From the NCBI GenBank assembly GCA_002049885.1, contig MVCS01000155.1, positions 1-6,105 on the forward strand: 6,105 nt of DNA. Reading direction: 5' to 3'. Every line of letters starts with the position of its first letter. Position 1 is the first letter of the stretch. A program made the translations under genes and the position numbers. Below the pieces are notes generated by a model. The model was given only the letters and a program-made list of their open reading frames with translations, made no database searches and had not been told where the DNA came from. Positions 1 through 6,105 of the stretch are shown piece by piece. Source of the stretch: Planctomycetales bacterium 4484_123. GTDB lineage: Bacteria; Planctomycetota; Phycisphaerae; SM23-33.

Positions 1-72
1 CTGGGGGCGGCACTGTTCGGGCTGGCCATCCTGCTGCTCCAGCAGAAGGCCAAGCCCGTCTCCGAACTCTGA
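1..72 (+). CDS. C-terminal end of a membrane protein (partial)
   Basis: Frame 1 is open from the window edge to a TGA at 70-72 and gives 23 residues. The first 13 or so (LGAALFGLAILLL) are strongly hydrophobic and look like the last half of a transmembrane helix. They are followed by a short polar tail, QQKAKPVSEL, with lysines that would be expected on the cytoplasmic side. This fits the end of a polytopic transporter or another integral membrane protein, but the family cannot be told from so little sequence. The coding assignment rests on the amphipathic order of the residues and on the GC-rich third codon positions. It is unlikely to be co-transcribed with the next locus, because about 230 bases with a candidate promoter lie between them. 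Confidence 0.6.
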   Translation: MGAALFGLAILLLQQKAKPVSEL

Positions 73-300
73 GGGCCAGGGACGCCCCGACGGCATCGCC
101 CTTGCCCGCCCAGACCGTCCGTCGTATGTTCTGGCCTTTCCATCCCGGCCGGGCGCGCGGACGATATTGGTGTGATGCTTGCTCCGGGGTCAGGGGCGGC
201 TAAACTGTGGCCGCCGGGGAGTCCCGCTGCCGTGGTCGGCCGGGGCTGCCCGACGGCTTGCGGCAGGGCTTTCGATACTCCCAGGGACGAGCGGGCCAGC
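73..300. other. Intergenic region with candidate promoter
   Basis: This 228-base stretch separates the membrane-protein tail from the lipoprotein remnant. A reading frame is open through part of it (from GTG 172), but the encoded residues are Pro/Gly/Ala-rich and would put more than 60 residues before the lipobox, so I treat it as non-coding. It contains a 10-bp palindrome CCCGGCCGGG at 144-153, a 6-bp inverted pair CGTCCG/CGGACG at 116-121 and 158-163, and the promoter candidate described separately. No T-tract terminator is visible after the stop at 72. Confidence 0.5.
179..206 (+). promoter_or_regulatory. Candidate sigma-70-type promoter for the lipoprotein locus
   Basis: TTGCTC at 179-184 and TAAACT at 201-206 are separated by 16 bases. 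AT-rich hexamers stand out in this GC-rich region. A start site near 213 would leave a leader of about 88 bases before the GTG at 301. The -10 box lies in the loop of a perfect 6-bp inverted repeat, GGCGGC (195-200) and GCCGCC (210-215), which could be an operator or chance in GC-rich DNA. The GGGGC..GGGCGGC run before the -10 resembles the spacer of the stronger promoter at 972-1000. Confidence 0.4.
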
Positions 301-803
301 GTGTCGGTGTTGATGATGGCGGGGATGTTCGCCACGGGCTGCGCCTCGCGCCACGTGACCAACACGCCGCGCTCGGCCATCGAGCAACTGCTGCTGTCGG
401 GCGCGGTGGACCGGGCCCTGGAGAAGTTCTCGCTGCCGGAGTTGTCGGGCAAGAAGCTCTTCGTGGACTTCACCAACCTCAAGGCCTAATCGAGTACAAG
501 AATTCCGTGGTAGGCATGCCCGCCCTGCCGGTGCCCAACTCGCCCCTGCCCCTGCCGGCCGTACCCCTGCACCGCAAGACCGAGCAGACGGGCATCGTCA
601 AGCTGCTCATCTTCGTGCACGCCAAGGGCCGGTTCGTCGCCGCCAGCCATTACTACGCCAAGGCCGACCGCGACGAGAGCTTCATCCTGTGGTGGCGCTT
701 CCAGAGCACCGACGATGTCCGCGAGGGCTGGGAGCGGGCGGATCTGAAGCTCGAGGGCAAGGCCGAAGCGGCGAAGAAGGACCGGCCAACCAAAAAGCGC
801 TGA
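301..803 (+). pseudogene. DUF6655-like lipoprotein gene, frame-disrupted
   Basis: Two halves of one protein lie in different frames. The first (to the TAA at 487-489) begins with a short hydrophobic stretch ending in a lipobox, FATGC-AS, typical of a lipoprotein signal peptide. It continues TNTPRSAIEQLLLSGAVDRA and LSGKKLFVDFTNLK. The second, from about 490 to the TGA at 801-803, reads EYKNSVVGMPALPVP, then PLHRKTEQTGIVKLLIFVHA, and ends in a Lys-rich tail. From memory this matches the planctomycete family DUF6655 (TNT.R..TEQLLLS.AVDRA...; later P.IPL.KRT.Q.GVAK...F.Y). Members normally carry about 40-50 extra residues between the two halves, so an internal deletion with a frame change is inferred near 485-495. 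GTG 301 is chosen as start because it leaves a signal peptide of ordinary length; ATG 313 and ATG 316 are alternatives, and the GGGA at 284-287 is rather far away. Function is unknown; the product would be membrane-anchored. A sequencing or assembly error is an alternative to true decay. Confidence 0.6.
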
Positions 804-956
804 GCGCGGCGAAACGGCAAGCCGCTGGGAATGAAGGCGGGTACTGGGGAAGTCCGCTCCGCACCGCTGCTGCGAAAAATGGCAAGCAGCACCTGGGATG
901 CCCGCCTCCCCGCGTGCCCAATGCCGAATGCCCAATGCCTGGTGCCTGGTGCCTCG
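804..956. other. Structured intergenic region with nested inverted repeats
   Basis: No convincing gene is present. Three inverted repeats lie in order: GCGGC 806-810 with GCCGC 821-825 (just after the stop at 803, loop of 10, no T-run); an outer pair GGCGGG 836-841 with CCCGCC 901-906; and inside it GCTGCT 866-871 with AGCAGC 885-890, whose loop contains a run of five A. A heptanucleotide array follows directly. The first hairpin could end transcription of the lipoprotein locus. The nested pair is more elaborate than expected by chance, but its role is unknown. Confidence 0.45.
915..956. repeat. Heptanucleotide tandem repeat, six copies of TGCCNNN
   Basis: Six consecutive 7-base units occupy 915-956: TGCCCAA, TGCCGAA, TGCCCAA, TGCCTGG, TGCCTGG and TGCCTCG. 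TGCC is invariant at the start of each unit, and the last three bases fall into a CAA/GAA class followed by a TGG/TCG class. The array ends 15 bases before the -35 box of the next promoter. The period of 7 is not a multiple of 3 and no gene spans it, so it is a non-coding repeat. Similar short heptamer arrays (STRR) are known between genes in cyanobacteria. Confidence 0.8.
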
Positions 957-971
957 CCTCGTCTGCGTGCC

Positions 972-1000
972 TTGACGGTCTGGGGCTGGGCGGCTATGAT
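972..1000 (+). promoter_or_regulatory. Strong sigma-70-type promoter for the SPOR-like/small basic/aminotransferase genes
   Basis: TTGACG (972-977) and TATGAT (995-1000) are spaced by exactly 17 bases, each one mismatch from the bacterial consensus. This is the best promoter seen in the window and stands in GC-rich surroundings. Transcription would start near 1007 and leave a leader of about 50 bases before the GTG at 1057. All three downstream + strand genes are close enough to share it. Confidence 0.7.
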
Positions 1001-1045
1001 TGCTGCTGCGATGTCGGCGTCGGGTTGCAGGCTCACAGCATCCTC

Positions 1046-1050
1046 GGAGA
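1046..1050 (+). promoter_or_regulatory. Ribosome binding site deciding the GTG start at 1057
   Basis: GGAGA lies 6 bases before GTG 1057, the ideal distance. Without it the reading frame could be opened at ATG 1000, which overlaps the -10 box and so would precede the transcription start. Confidence 0.6.
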
Positions 1051-1056
1051 CCCCAG

Positions 1057-1755
1057 GTGGCCCGGAAGAAGCATGCAAAGTCGCTTTTCGAGGTCATCAC
1101 CGAGACCTCGCGCCGGTCGGGCCCGCCGGCGGAGCTGGTGCCTCCGACACCCCCGGCCGGTGGTGCCCCGGCCCCGGTGCAGGCGCCGCCGTCGGGCGAG
1201 CCGGTACTGTCCACCGCGGGCGGCCGGTTGCGGATATCCCTCTCGCAGGCGGGCGCGGCGGTGCTTTTCGGCTTTCTGGCGGCGCTGCTGGTGTTGGTCT
1301 TCCTGTGGGGCCGGCGAGTGGGCCAGGCATCTGCCGGCAGCCGTCCCGGCCAGGTCGTGGCCAGCGGGGCGCAGGGCCGGGGGAGTTTGGTTCCCCGGCC
1401 GGGCGCGCCGGGGGCCAGAGAGGGCCCGGCCACATCGCGCGCCGCGCCCAGGCAGCCGGCCCGCAAGAGCGGCTACAACTACCTGGTCATCCAGGACGGT
1501 ATCCGCACCCTGCGCGAGGCCCAGGACATTCAGAGGTTCCTGTACCGGCGCGGCATCACGGCGACGGTGGAGCGTAGCCGGTACACTCCGTTTTATCGCG
1601 TCAAGGACACCCGTGGCTTCAAGCGACCCGCCACGGCACAGATCAAGGCCCACATGGCCCAGCACAAGGCCCAGATCGAACGGCTGGGAGATGAATATCG
1701 CAACCAGGGTGGCCGATATGGTTTCAAGAAGCCCTGGTTCGAGACCGAGCCGTAG
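1057..1755 (+). CDS. Single-pass membrane protein with a SPOR-like periplasmic domain
   Basis: The 232-residue product starts at GTG 1057 (GGAGA six bases upstream). Residues 1-20 are a basic cytoplasmic N-terminus (ARKKHAKSLFEVI), and 21-56 are Pro/Ala-rich. Residues 61-85 are a clear transmembrane helix (AAVLFGFLAALLVLVFLWG) followed by arginines. Residues 90-137 form a Gly/Pro/Arg-rich linker. Residues 139-190 (GYNYLVIQ, REAQDIQRFLYRRGI, TATVERS, YRVKDTRGF) have the alpha/beta order of a SPOR-like fold. SPOR domains bind denuded peptidoglycan strands; whether this divergent form does so is inference. From memory, Planctomycetota carry proteins of this layout, with a conserved C-terminal extension like the one here, rich in Lys/Gln and ending GGRYGFKKPWFETEP. 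The next gene starts 31 bases after the stop, so the two are probably co-transcribed. A role in the cell envelope is likely; the exact partner is unknown. Confidence 0.75.
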   Translation: MARKKHAKSLFEVITETSRRSGPPAELVPPTPPAGGAPAPVQAPPSGEPVLSTAGGRLRISLSQAGAAVLFGFLAALLVLVFLWGRRVGQASAGSRPGQVVASGAQGRGSLVPRPGAPGAREGPATSRAAPRQPARKSGYNYLVIQDGIRTLREAQDIQRFLYRRGITATVERSRYTPFYRVKDTRGFKRPATAQIKAHMAQHKAQIERLGDEYRNQGGRYGFKKPWFETEP

Positions 1756-1786
1756 TCGATCTCCAGCTTCAGCGGAGAGCGAAGTC

Positions 1787-2053
1787 ATGACTATGGACCG
1801 TACACTCAAGCTGCACGGGGGGCTGCTGCGGGCGCGGAGCGTCCTGCGGCGAGCGGAGCGGATCCAGCGGCTGGTTGACGAGGGCAAGTTCGACCCGGAA
1901 AGCGACAGCCCCCTGGGGCTGCCGAAGACCAAGATCCGCCACAGCAAGGCCGGCACCAAGAGCAAGAAGGCCGCCGCCGAGCAGCCCGGCGCAGAGGCCG
2001 AGCAGCCCGAGCAGCAGGACGAGGCCGCCAAGAAGTCCGCCAAGAAGCAGTAG
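1787..2053 (+). CDS. Small basic protein of the PVC superphylum (TIGR04137-like)
   Basis: An 88-residue protein begins at ATG 1787, with GGAGAG (1774-1779) seven bases upstream; ATG 1793 is a second possible start. Residues 3-50 contain the family core as I remember it: MDRTLK, GGLLRARSVLRRAERI, then a short acidic loop and GLPKTKIR. This set is found in the 'small basic protein' family of Planctomycetota, Verrucomicrobiota and Chlamydiota. The high Arg/Lys content suggests contact with nucleic acid, possibly the ribosome, but no function is established that I know of. The tail (residues 53-88) is low-complexity: a Lys-rich patch, an acidic Glu/Gln stretch with a seven-residue duplication (AEQPGAE, AEQPEQQ), then a final Lys-rich patch. 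The tail makes the protein longer than most members I recall. It lies between the SPOR-like gene and an aminotransferase gene, 64 bases upstream of the latter. Confidence 0.8.
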   Translation: MTMDRTLKLHGGLLRARSVLRRAERIQRLVDEGKFDPESDSPLGLPKTKIRHSKAGTKSKKAAAEQPGAEAEQPEQQDEAAKKSAKKQ

Positions 2054-2117
2054 CCCCGGGCATTGGCGGGCGGGGCCGGGCGACGGACACCGGGCCGGTC
2101 AAGAGGGCCGATGGATC

Positions 2118-3233
<1,116 letters not shown>

Positions 3234-3520
3234 AAGCCGACCCCGCCGGGTCACCTCCGGCCCGGCCGGTGCGTCGGCACGGGCGTAGCGCACGGCGCCA
3301 AGACCCTGGGCCAGCGTGACCCAGATGACGGTCGCGCCGGCCGGGCAGCGGGCACGCGCCGGCCGGGACGAACAGGGCGATCCGTCCCCTTCGGTTCATC
3401 CTTCACCGCCTTGGGCTGGGCAGTTCACGCCCGCGCCAGTTCAGATGCGGCCAGGACCATCCCGGCGCGCGACCTGCCGACAACTCCAACGGCCCCGGGT
3501 GCCCGCGGCGTCGTCGCGGC
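3234..3520. other. Convergent intergenic region with short hairpins and a 13-bp direct repeat
   Basis: The two flanking genes end toward each other here. The small open frames in this stretch have no recognisable protein features. A hairpin GCCGGG 3245-3250 with CCCGGC 3261-3266 lies just after the aminotransferase stop. CCGCG 3503-3507 with CGCGG 3515-3519 lies just after the stop of the minus-strand gene. Neither has a T-run, so they are only weak terminator candidates, although their placement suits one for each gene. CGCGCCGGCCGGG occurs twice, at 3333-3345 and 3355-3367. Confidence 0.45.
3333..3367. repeat. 13-bp direct repeat pair, 22-bp period
   Basis: The 13-mer CGCGCCGGCCGGG is perfectly repeated at 3333-3345 and 3355-3367, with nine bases between copies. 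Each copy contains the palindrome CCGGCCGG. The spacing is about two helical turns, which would suit a dimeric binding protein, but GC-rich DNA produces such repeats easily and no regulator is known here. Confidence 0.4.
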
Positions 3521-5857
3521 TCAGACGAACACCATCCATCCCAGCCGGGCCACGTCGTTGCGGTACTCGTATCCCTGGCACCAGATCATGCGGCGGTTGC
3601 GGGTCACGGAGGGATTGGTCAGGACGTTGATGCGCCAGCGCTGGCCCGGGCCGGGCCGGCCGCCGAGTTGCCTCCAGGGAATCACCAGGTCGAAGCGCCA
3701 GGAGGAGTCGTTGTGTTGGAAGTGTCCCTGGCAGCCGCGAAGCATCGACGGCGGACGGTGAACGATGGTGCCGTCGGGCCGCTCGGAAAACTCGCGTACG
3801 GTGCCGCCGGAGCCCTGGAAGTAGATGGTGTAGTGGATCACGCGTTGGAAGGTGCTGTCCGGGTCCAGCATCACCTGCATGAAGCCGGTCTGGTTGACGT
3901 TGCCGCGATGGCGCCGCCACAGCGCCCGCCGCTGGGCCCAGTCGATGTCGTGCTCTCGGAGCGAGACCTTCAGGCCCTCGGCGGTGGCGGTGGCCCGGCA
4001 GTCGCAGCGGTCCGGGCCGAAGAAGTCGGCTCGGACGAAGAAGGAGGCGAAGTCCTCCCAGCAGCGCTCGCCCCAGCGGTAGCAGTGGTCGCGGACCATG
4101 GCCCGGAAGCCCTCGTCCGGGCCGATGCTGCCATCCGGCGGGCAGGCCATCGCCGGCGGCGTCAGCCAGTCGAGCTCGGCCCGGAGGTACTCCACCCACG
4201 CCAGCACGTTGTCGCGGTAGAGGGCATATTTCTCATCGTCCAGCAGTTCCAGGGCACGCTCGCCGGCCCGCAGGGCCTGCCTCAGCAGCCTGCGGTTGCG
4301 CCGGGCCATCTCCTGCCGTACCGAGACGTAGGGGCGACACAGACGGCGAATCTCGTTGTAGCGCTCGTGCGACTTCAGATAGGCCCGCAGCGCCTCGAAG
4401 GGGAAGTCCTCGCGCTGGTGTTCCAGGATGGCCGACAGTTGAGCGGCGTCCAGCACGGCGACCGATTCCAGCATCAAGTCCCGGGCACGCCGCAGGTGCC
4501 GCCAGAAGCCACGCCGGCTGGCGGCGAAGTAGCAGGAGTACAGCTCGATGGCGATCTGAATCTCGCGCCAGATGCGCTCGCCGTTGTTGATGTTCCGCTG
4601 CACCTGGGCGATGAAGGCTTCGTCGGCATTCTTCCCGGCCAGGCGGTGGTAGGTCTCCACAGCCCGCACCGAGCGGGCGATGTGGGCCTTTATCTGCCGG
4701 ATGATGGCACCCGGGTGGTTCACCGGCCGGCGGCGTATGGCCGGGTTGACGTAGTCGATGATGGCCTGGGTGTCGTTAGGAACGACCTTCACGGGCCGGC
4801 GGCGCACGGCCCAGGCCAGCCAACCCACGTTGTGCGGGATCTCGCCCAGGCGGTTGAAGAAACTCATGGGGTAGTAGAAGAACGGCTCCTGGTAGTGGGA
4901 GAATCGCCCCGGGTAGATGTAGCCCTCCTGCGGCGAGCCGTAAACGAACTGGCGGTACATCTTCAGGATGATTTGGGAGGACTCGACGGTGGCCCTGCGA
5001 ACGGCCTCGCCGGCAGCGGGGGTGGTGTCGAACCAGCGGGCGTAGCGCCGGGCCCACTGCCGGCGGCTCGGCCGGCGGCCCTCCACGTAGTCCACCACGG
5101 CCTCCAGGTGGCCCAGGTTCATCCGCGAGTGGCTGCGAGCGGCCGGGGGAAAGACCTCCGCGTCCGGCAGCAGGTGCAGCAACAGCTCGGAGATGGACTG
5201 GAAGGAGATGGAATCGGCCCCCTTGGCCTGCATGTCGTCCAGCAGGGCGTGGAGGTAGTCCGGGTCGGTCCAGAGCTTTCGGCTGATGTTGGTGCCGCAG
5301 TTGTGACAGGGCCCGAGGCTGTAGGTGAACTCCACCTCGGGCATGGCCGACTTCCAGATGCGGATGCGGGCGTCGCAGACGGGGTAGTAGTACAGGTCGT
5401 TGGTCTCGTGTCCCTTGTGGATGACGCCCTTGGGCCCGTCGTACTTCTTCAGCAGCCGGGCCATGGCCCCCACGTCGCTGACGCCCCAGAGCCGGAAGAA
5501 CAACGCGGGCCTTCGCCGCCGGCGGGTTGCCTCGGGCAGCAACGTGCGCTCCAGAAAGTCCGCGGCGTTCCCGGTGGACTCGAAGTTCATGAACAACCCG
5601 TCCAACTCGGGAAGCAGTTGGAAAGTGCGGCGGTACACGTAACGGTTATAGGCCGCCACTGCCGGGTGCTCGAAGGCCGCCAGCCGCATGCCGCCTTCGT
5701 GGAAGCCCAGCTTCAGGCGGTCAGCCAATGCTTGCGTGAAGTGCGAGACGTAATGGTGCAGGAAGGTGCGCAGGCCGTAGGCCCTCGCCGTGGCCAGCAG
5801 TCGGCGCAGGGCCTGGAGGTTCCGCCGCCGCACCGCCGCAGTCCAGGAAGTGGGCAA
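3521..5857 (-). CDS. GH67-like TIM-barrel protein with C-terminal CBM9-like domain (main frame)
   Basis: This frame holds 778 residues but lacks the protein's true N-terminus, which continues in another frame past 5850; its ATG at 5857 is probably an accident of the shift. Residues 10-230 look like most of a TIM barrel: GLRTFLHHYVSHF, LDGLFMNFESTG (85-96), PALFFRLWG (117-125), KGVIHKGHETNDLYYY (143-158), PEVEFTYSLGP (173-183) and ADSISFQSISE (214-224). By eye this order matches GH67 alpha-glucuronidases. Glu93 would be the proton donor, and Asp154 and Glu176 the other acidic pair. Residues 380-565 are mainly helical and rich in Arg/Glu. Residues 605-778 resemble a CBM9-like sugar-binding sandwich: FFVRADFFG, TGFMQVMLDPD, WRFDLVIPWRQLGG, GQRWRINVLTNP, RLGWMVFV. 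The protein probably acts on, or binds, a polysaccharide, perhaps outside the cytoplasm; substrate and activity are not shown. It converges with the aminotransferase and has no visible partner gene. A catalytically divergent relative of GH67 is an equal possibility. Confidence 0.7.
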   Translation of the reverse strand: MPTSWTAAVRRRNLQALRRLLATARAYGLRTFLHHYVSHFTQALADRLKLGFHEGGMRLAAFEHPAVAAYNRYVYRRTFQLLPELDGLFMNFESTGNAADFLERTLLPEATRRRRRPALFFRLWGVSDVGAMARLLKKYDGPKGVIHKGHETNDLYYYPVCDARIRIWKSAMPEVEFTYSLGPCHNCGTNISRKLWTDPDYLHALLDDMQAKGADSISFQSISELLLHLLPDAEVFPPAARSHSRMNLGHLEAVVDYVEGRRPSRRQWARRYARWFDTTPAAGEAVRRATVESSQIILKMYRQFVYGSPQEGYIYPGRFSHYQEPFFYYPMSFFNRLGEIPHNVGWLAWAVRRRPVKVVPNDTQAIIDYVNPAIRRRPVNHPGAIIRQIKAHIARSVRAVETYHRLAGKNADEAFIAQVQRNINNGERIWREIQIAIELYSCYFAASRRGFWRHLRRARDLMLESVAVLDAAQLSAILEHQREDFPFEALRAYLKSHERYNEIRRLCRPYVSVRQEMARRNRRLLRQALRAGERALELLDDEKYALYRDNVLAWVEYLRAELDWLTPPAMACPPDGSIGPDEGFRAMVRDHCYRWGERCWEDFASFFVRADFFGPDRCDCRATATAEGLKVSLREHDIDWAQRRALWRRHRGNVNQTGFMQVMLDPDSTFQRVIHYTIYFQGSGGTVREFSERPDGTIVHRPPSMLRGCQGHFQHNDSSWRFDLVIPWRQLGGRPGPGQRWRINVLTNPSVTRNRRMIWCQGYEYRNDVARLGWMVFV

Positions 5858-6105
5858 AGGGATGATAGCTGGCGTACAGCACCAGGGCGTTGAACTTCCG
5901 CCGCACGATCTCCCGGCAGAAATGCTCCACGAAGCGATCGGTGTAATGCGTCAGCGGGCAGACCCGTTCGCGTCGTCGTTGCCGGCGCTGCGGGCCCTCA
6001 AAACGGACCTCGTGCTTGTAGAAACGCGTGCGGAAGGGAAAGGTCCGGGCGACGGGTTCCAGCCGGCCCCTTCGGACCTGCCCGGCCAGGTCCAGCAGGG
6101 CGTTG
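5721..6105 (-). pseudogene. N-terminal part of the GH67-like gene, in a shifted frame (partial)
   Basis: The frame is open without a stop from the window edge (first full codon at 6104) down to 5721, but it is meaningful only to about 5845. It encodes a region rich in Arg, then CPLTHYTDRFVEHFCREIVRRKFNALVLYASYHPFAHFLD, which has the look of the first helix and strand of a TIM barrel. Immediately after this the sense passes to the frame of the 778-residue segment (RRRNLQALRRLLATARAYG). So this is the upstream part of the same protein, broken by one extra base or two missing bases in the GCGG-rich tract near 5822-5842. The real start codon and any signal peptide are outside the window. GTG at 5930 can open this frame, but conserved-looking sequence continues upstream of it, so it is not the true start. 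Confidence 0.7.

Noticed and set aside
172..300. An N-terminal extension of the lipoprotein from GTG 172 or ATG 175
   Set aside because: It would place more than 60 residues before the lipobox cysteine and would start upstream of the candidate -10 box.
915..956. The heptanucleotide array as a CRISPR array
   Set aside because: Units are contiguous 7-mers with no spacers, and no cas gene is present.
972..1090. A second lipoprotein-like reading frame: LTVWGWAAMIAAAMSASGC with a lipobox
   Set aside because: It overlaps the TTGACG/TATGAT promoter, has no ribosome binding site before its ATG, and its sequence loses protein character after about 20 residues, where the SPOR-like gene starts in another frame.
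486..1466. A 326-residue minus-strand open frame
   Set aside because: It spans two unrelated + strand loci, the heptanucleotide array and the promoter, and is Pro/Arg/Ala-rich in the manner of GC-rich noise.
3234..3520. A small gene in the convergent gap (frames of 104-116 residues exist)
   Set aside because: These frames overlap the end of the minus-strand gene, lack ribosome binding sites that I can see, and show no recognisable protein features.
3668..5893. A 741-residue open frame on the + strand opposite the GH67-like gene
   Set aside because: It is a complement shadow of the minus-strand gene: composition is dominated by Val/Gly/Leu/Gln/His, no domain is recognisable, and the minus strand shows clear domain motifs.

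Overview
This is a GC-rich window with five protein-coding loci and no RNA gene, CRISPR array or insertion sequence that I could find. The best lineage marker is the small Lys/Arg-rich protein at 1787-2053. It has the conserved core of the 'small basic protein' family found in Planctomycetota, Verrucomicrobiota and Chlamydiota. Together with a SPOR-like membrane protein and a DUF6655-type lipoprotein remnant, it points to Planctomycetota, possibly a Phycisphaerae-like lineage. Two frame disruptions in an otherwise ordinary chromosome suggest either decaying genes or a draft or metagenomic assembly.

Layout, left to right. Bases 1-72 are the C-terminal end of a membrane protein on the + strand. 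Bases 73-300 are non-coding and hold a candidate promoter whose -10 box sits inside an inverted repeat. Bases 301-803 hold a lipoprotein gene in two frames: lipobox and N-terminal half in one, C-terminal half in another, with a middle segment apparently missing. Bases 804-1056 are a structured intergenic region with nested inverted repeats, a six-copy heptanucleotide tandem repeat and a near-consensus sigma-70-type promoter (TTGACG-17-TATGAT). That promoter can drive three closely spaced + strand genes: a bitopic membrane protein with a SPOR-like domain (1057-1755), the small basic protein (1787-2053) and a class I/II PLP-dependent aminotransferase (2118-3233). Bases 3234-3520 are a convergent intergenic region with short hairpins and a 13-bp direct repeat.

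The rest of the window, on the - strand, is one large gene running off the right edge. It encodes a TIM-barrel protein that by eye resembles GH67 alpha-glucuronidases, followed by a helical region and a C-terminal CBM9-like carbohydrate-binding domain. Its frame is broken once, in a GCGG-rich tract near 5822-5842. It looks like a polysaccharide-related enzyme of a kind common in Planctomycetota, but I cannot assign a substrate.

I did not find a convincing new multi-gene system. The points most worth a second look are the GH67-like/CBM9 protein with its retained acidic residues, the heptanucleotide array next to the promoter, and the two broken genes.
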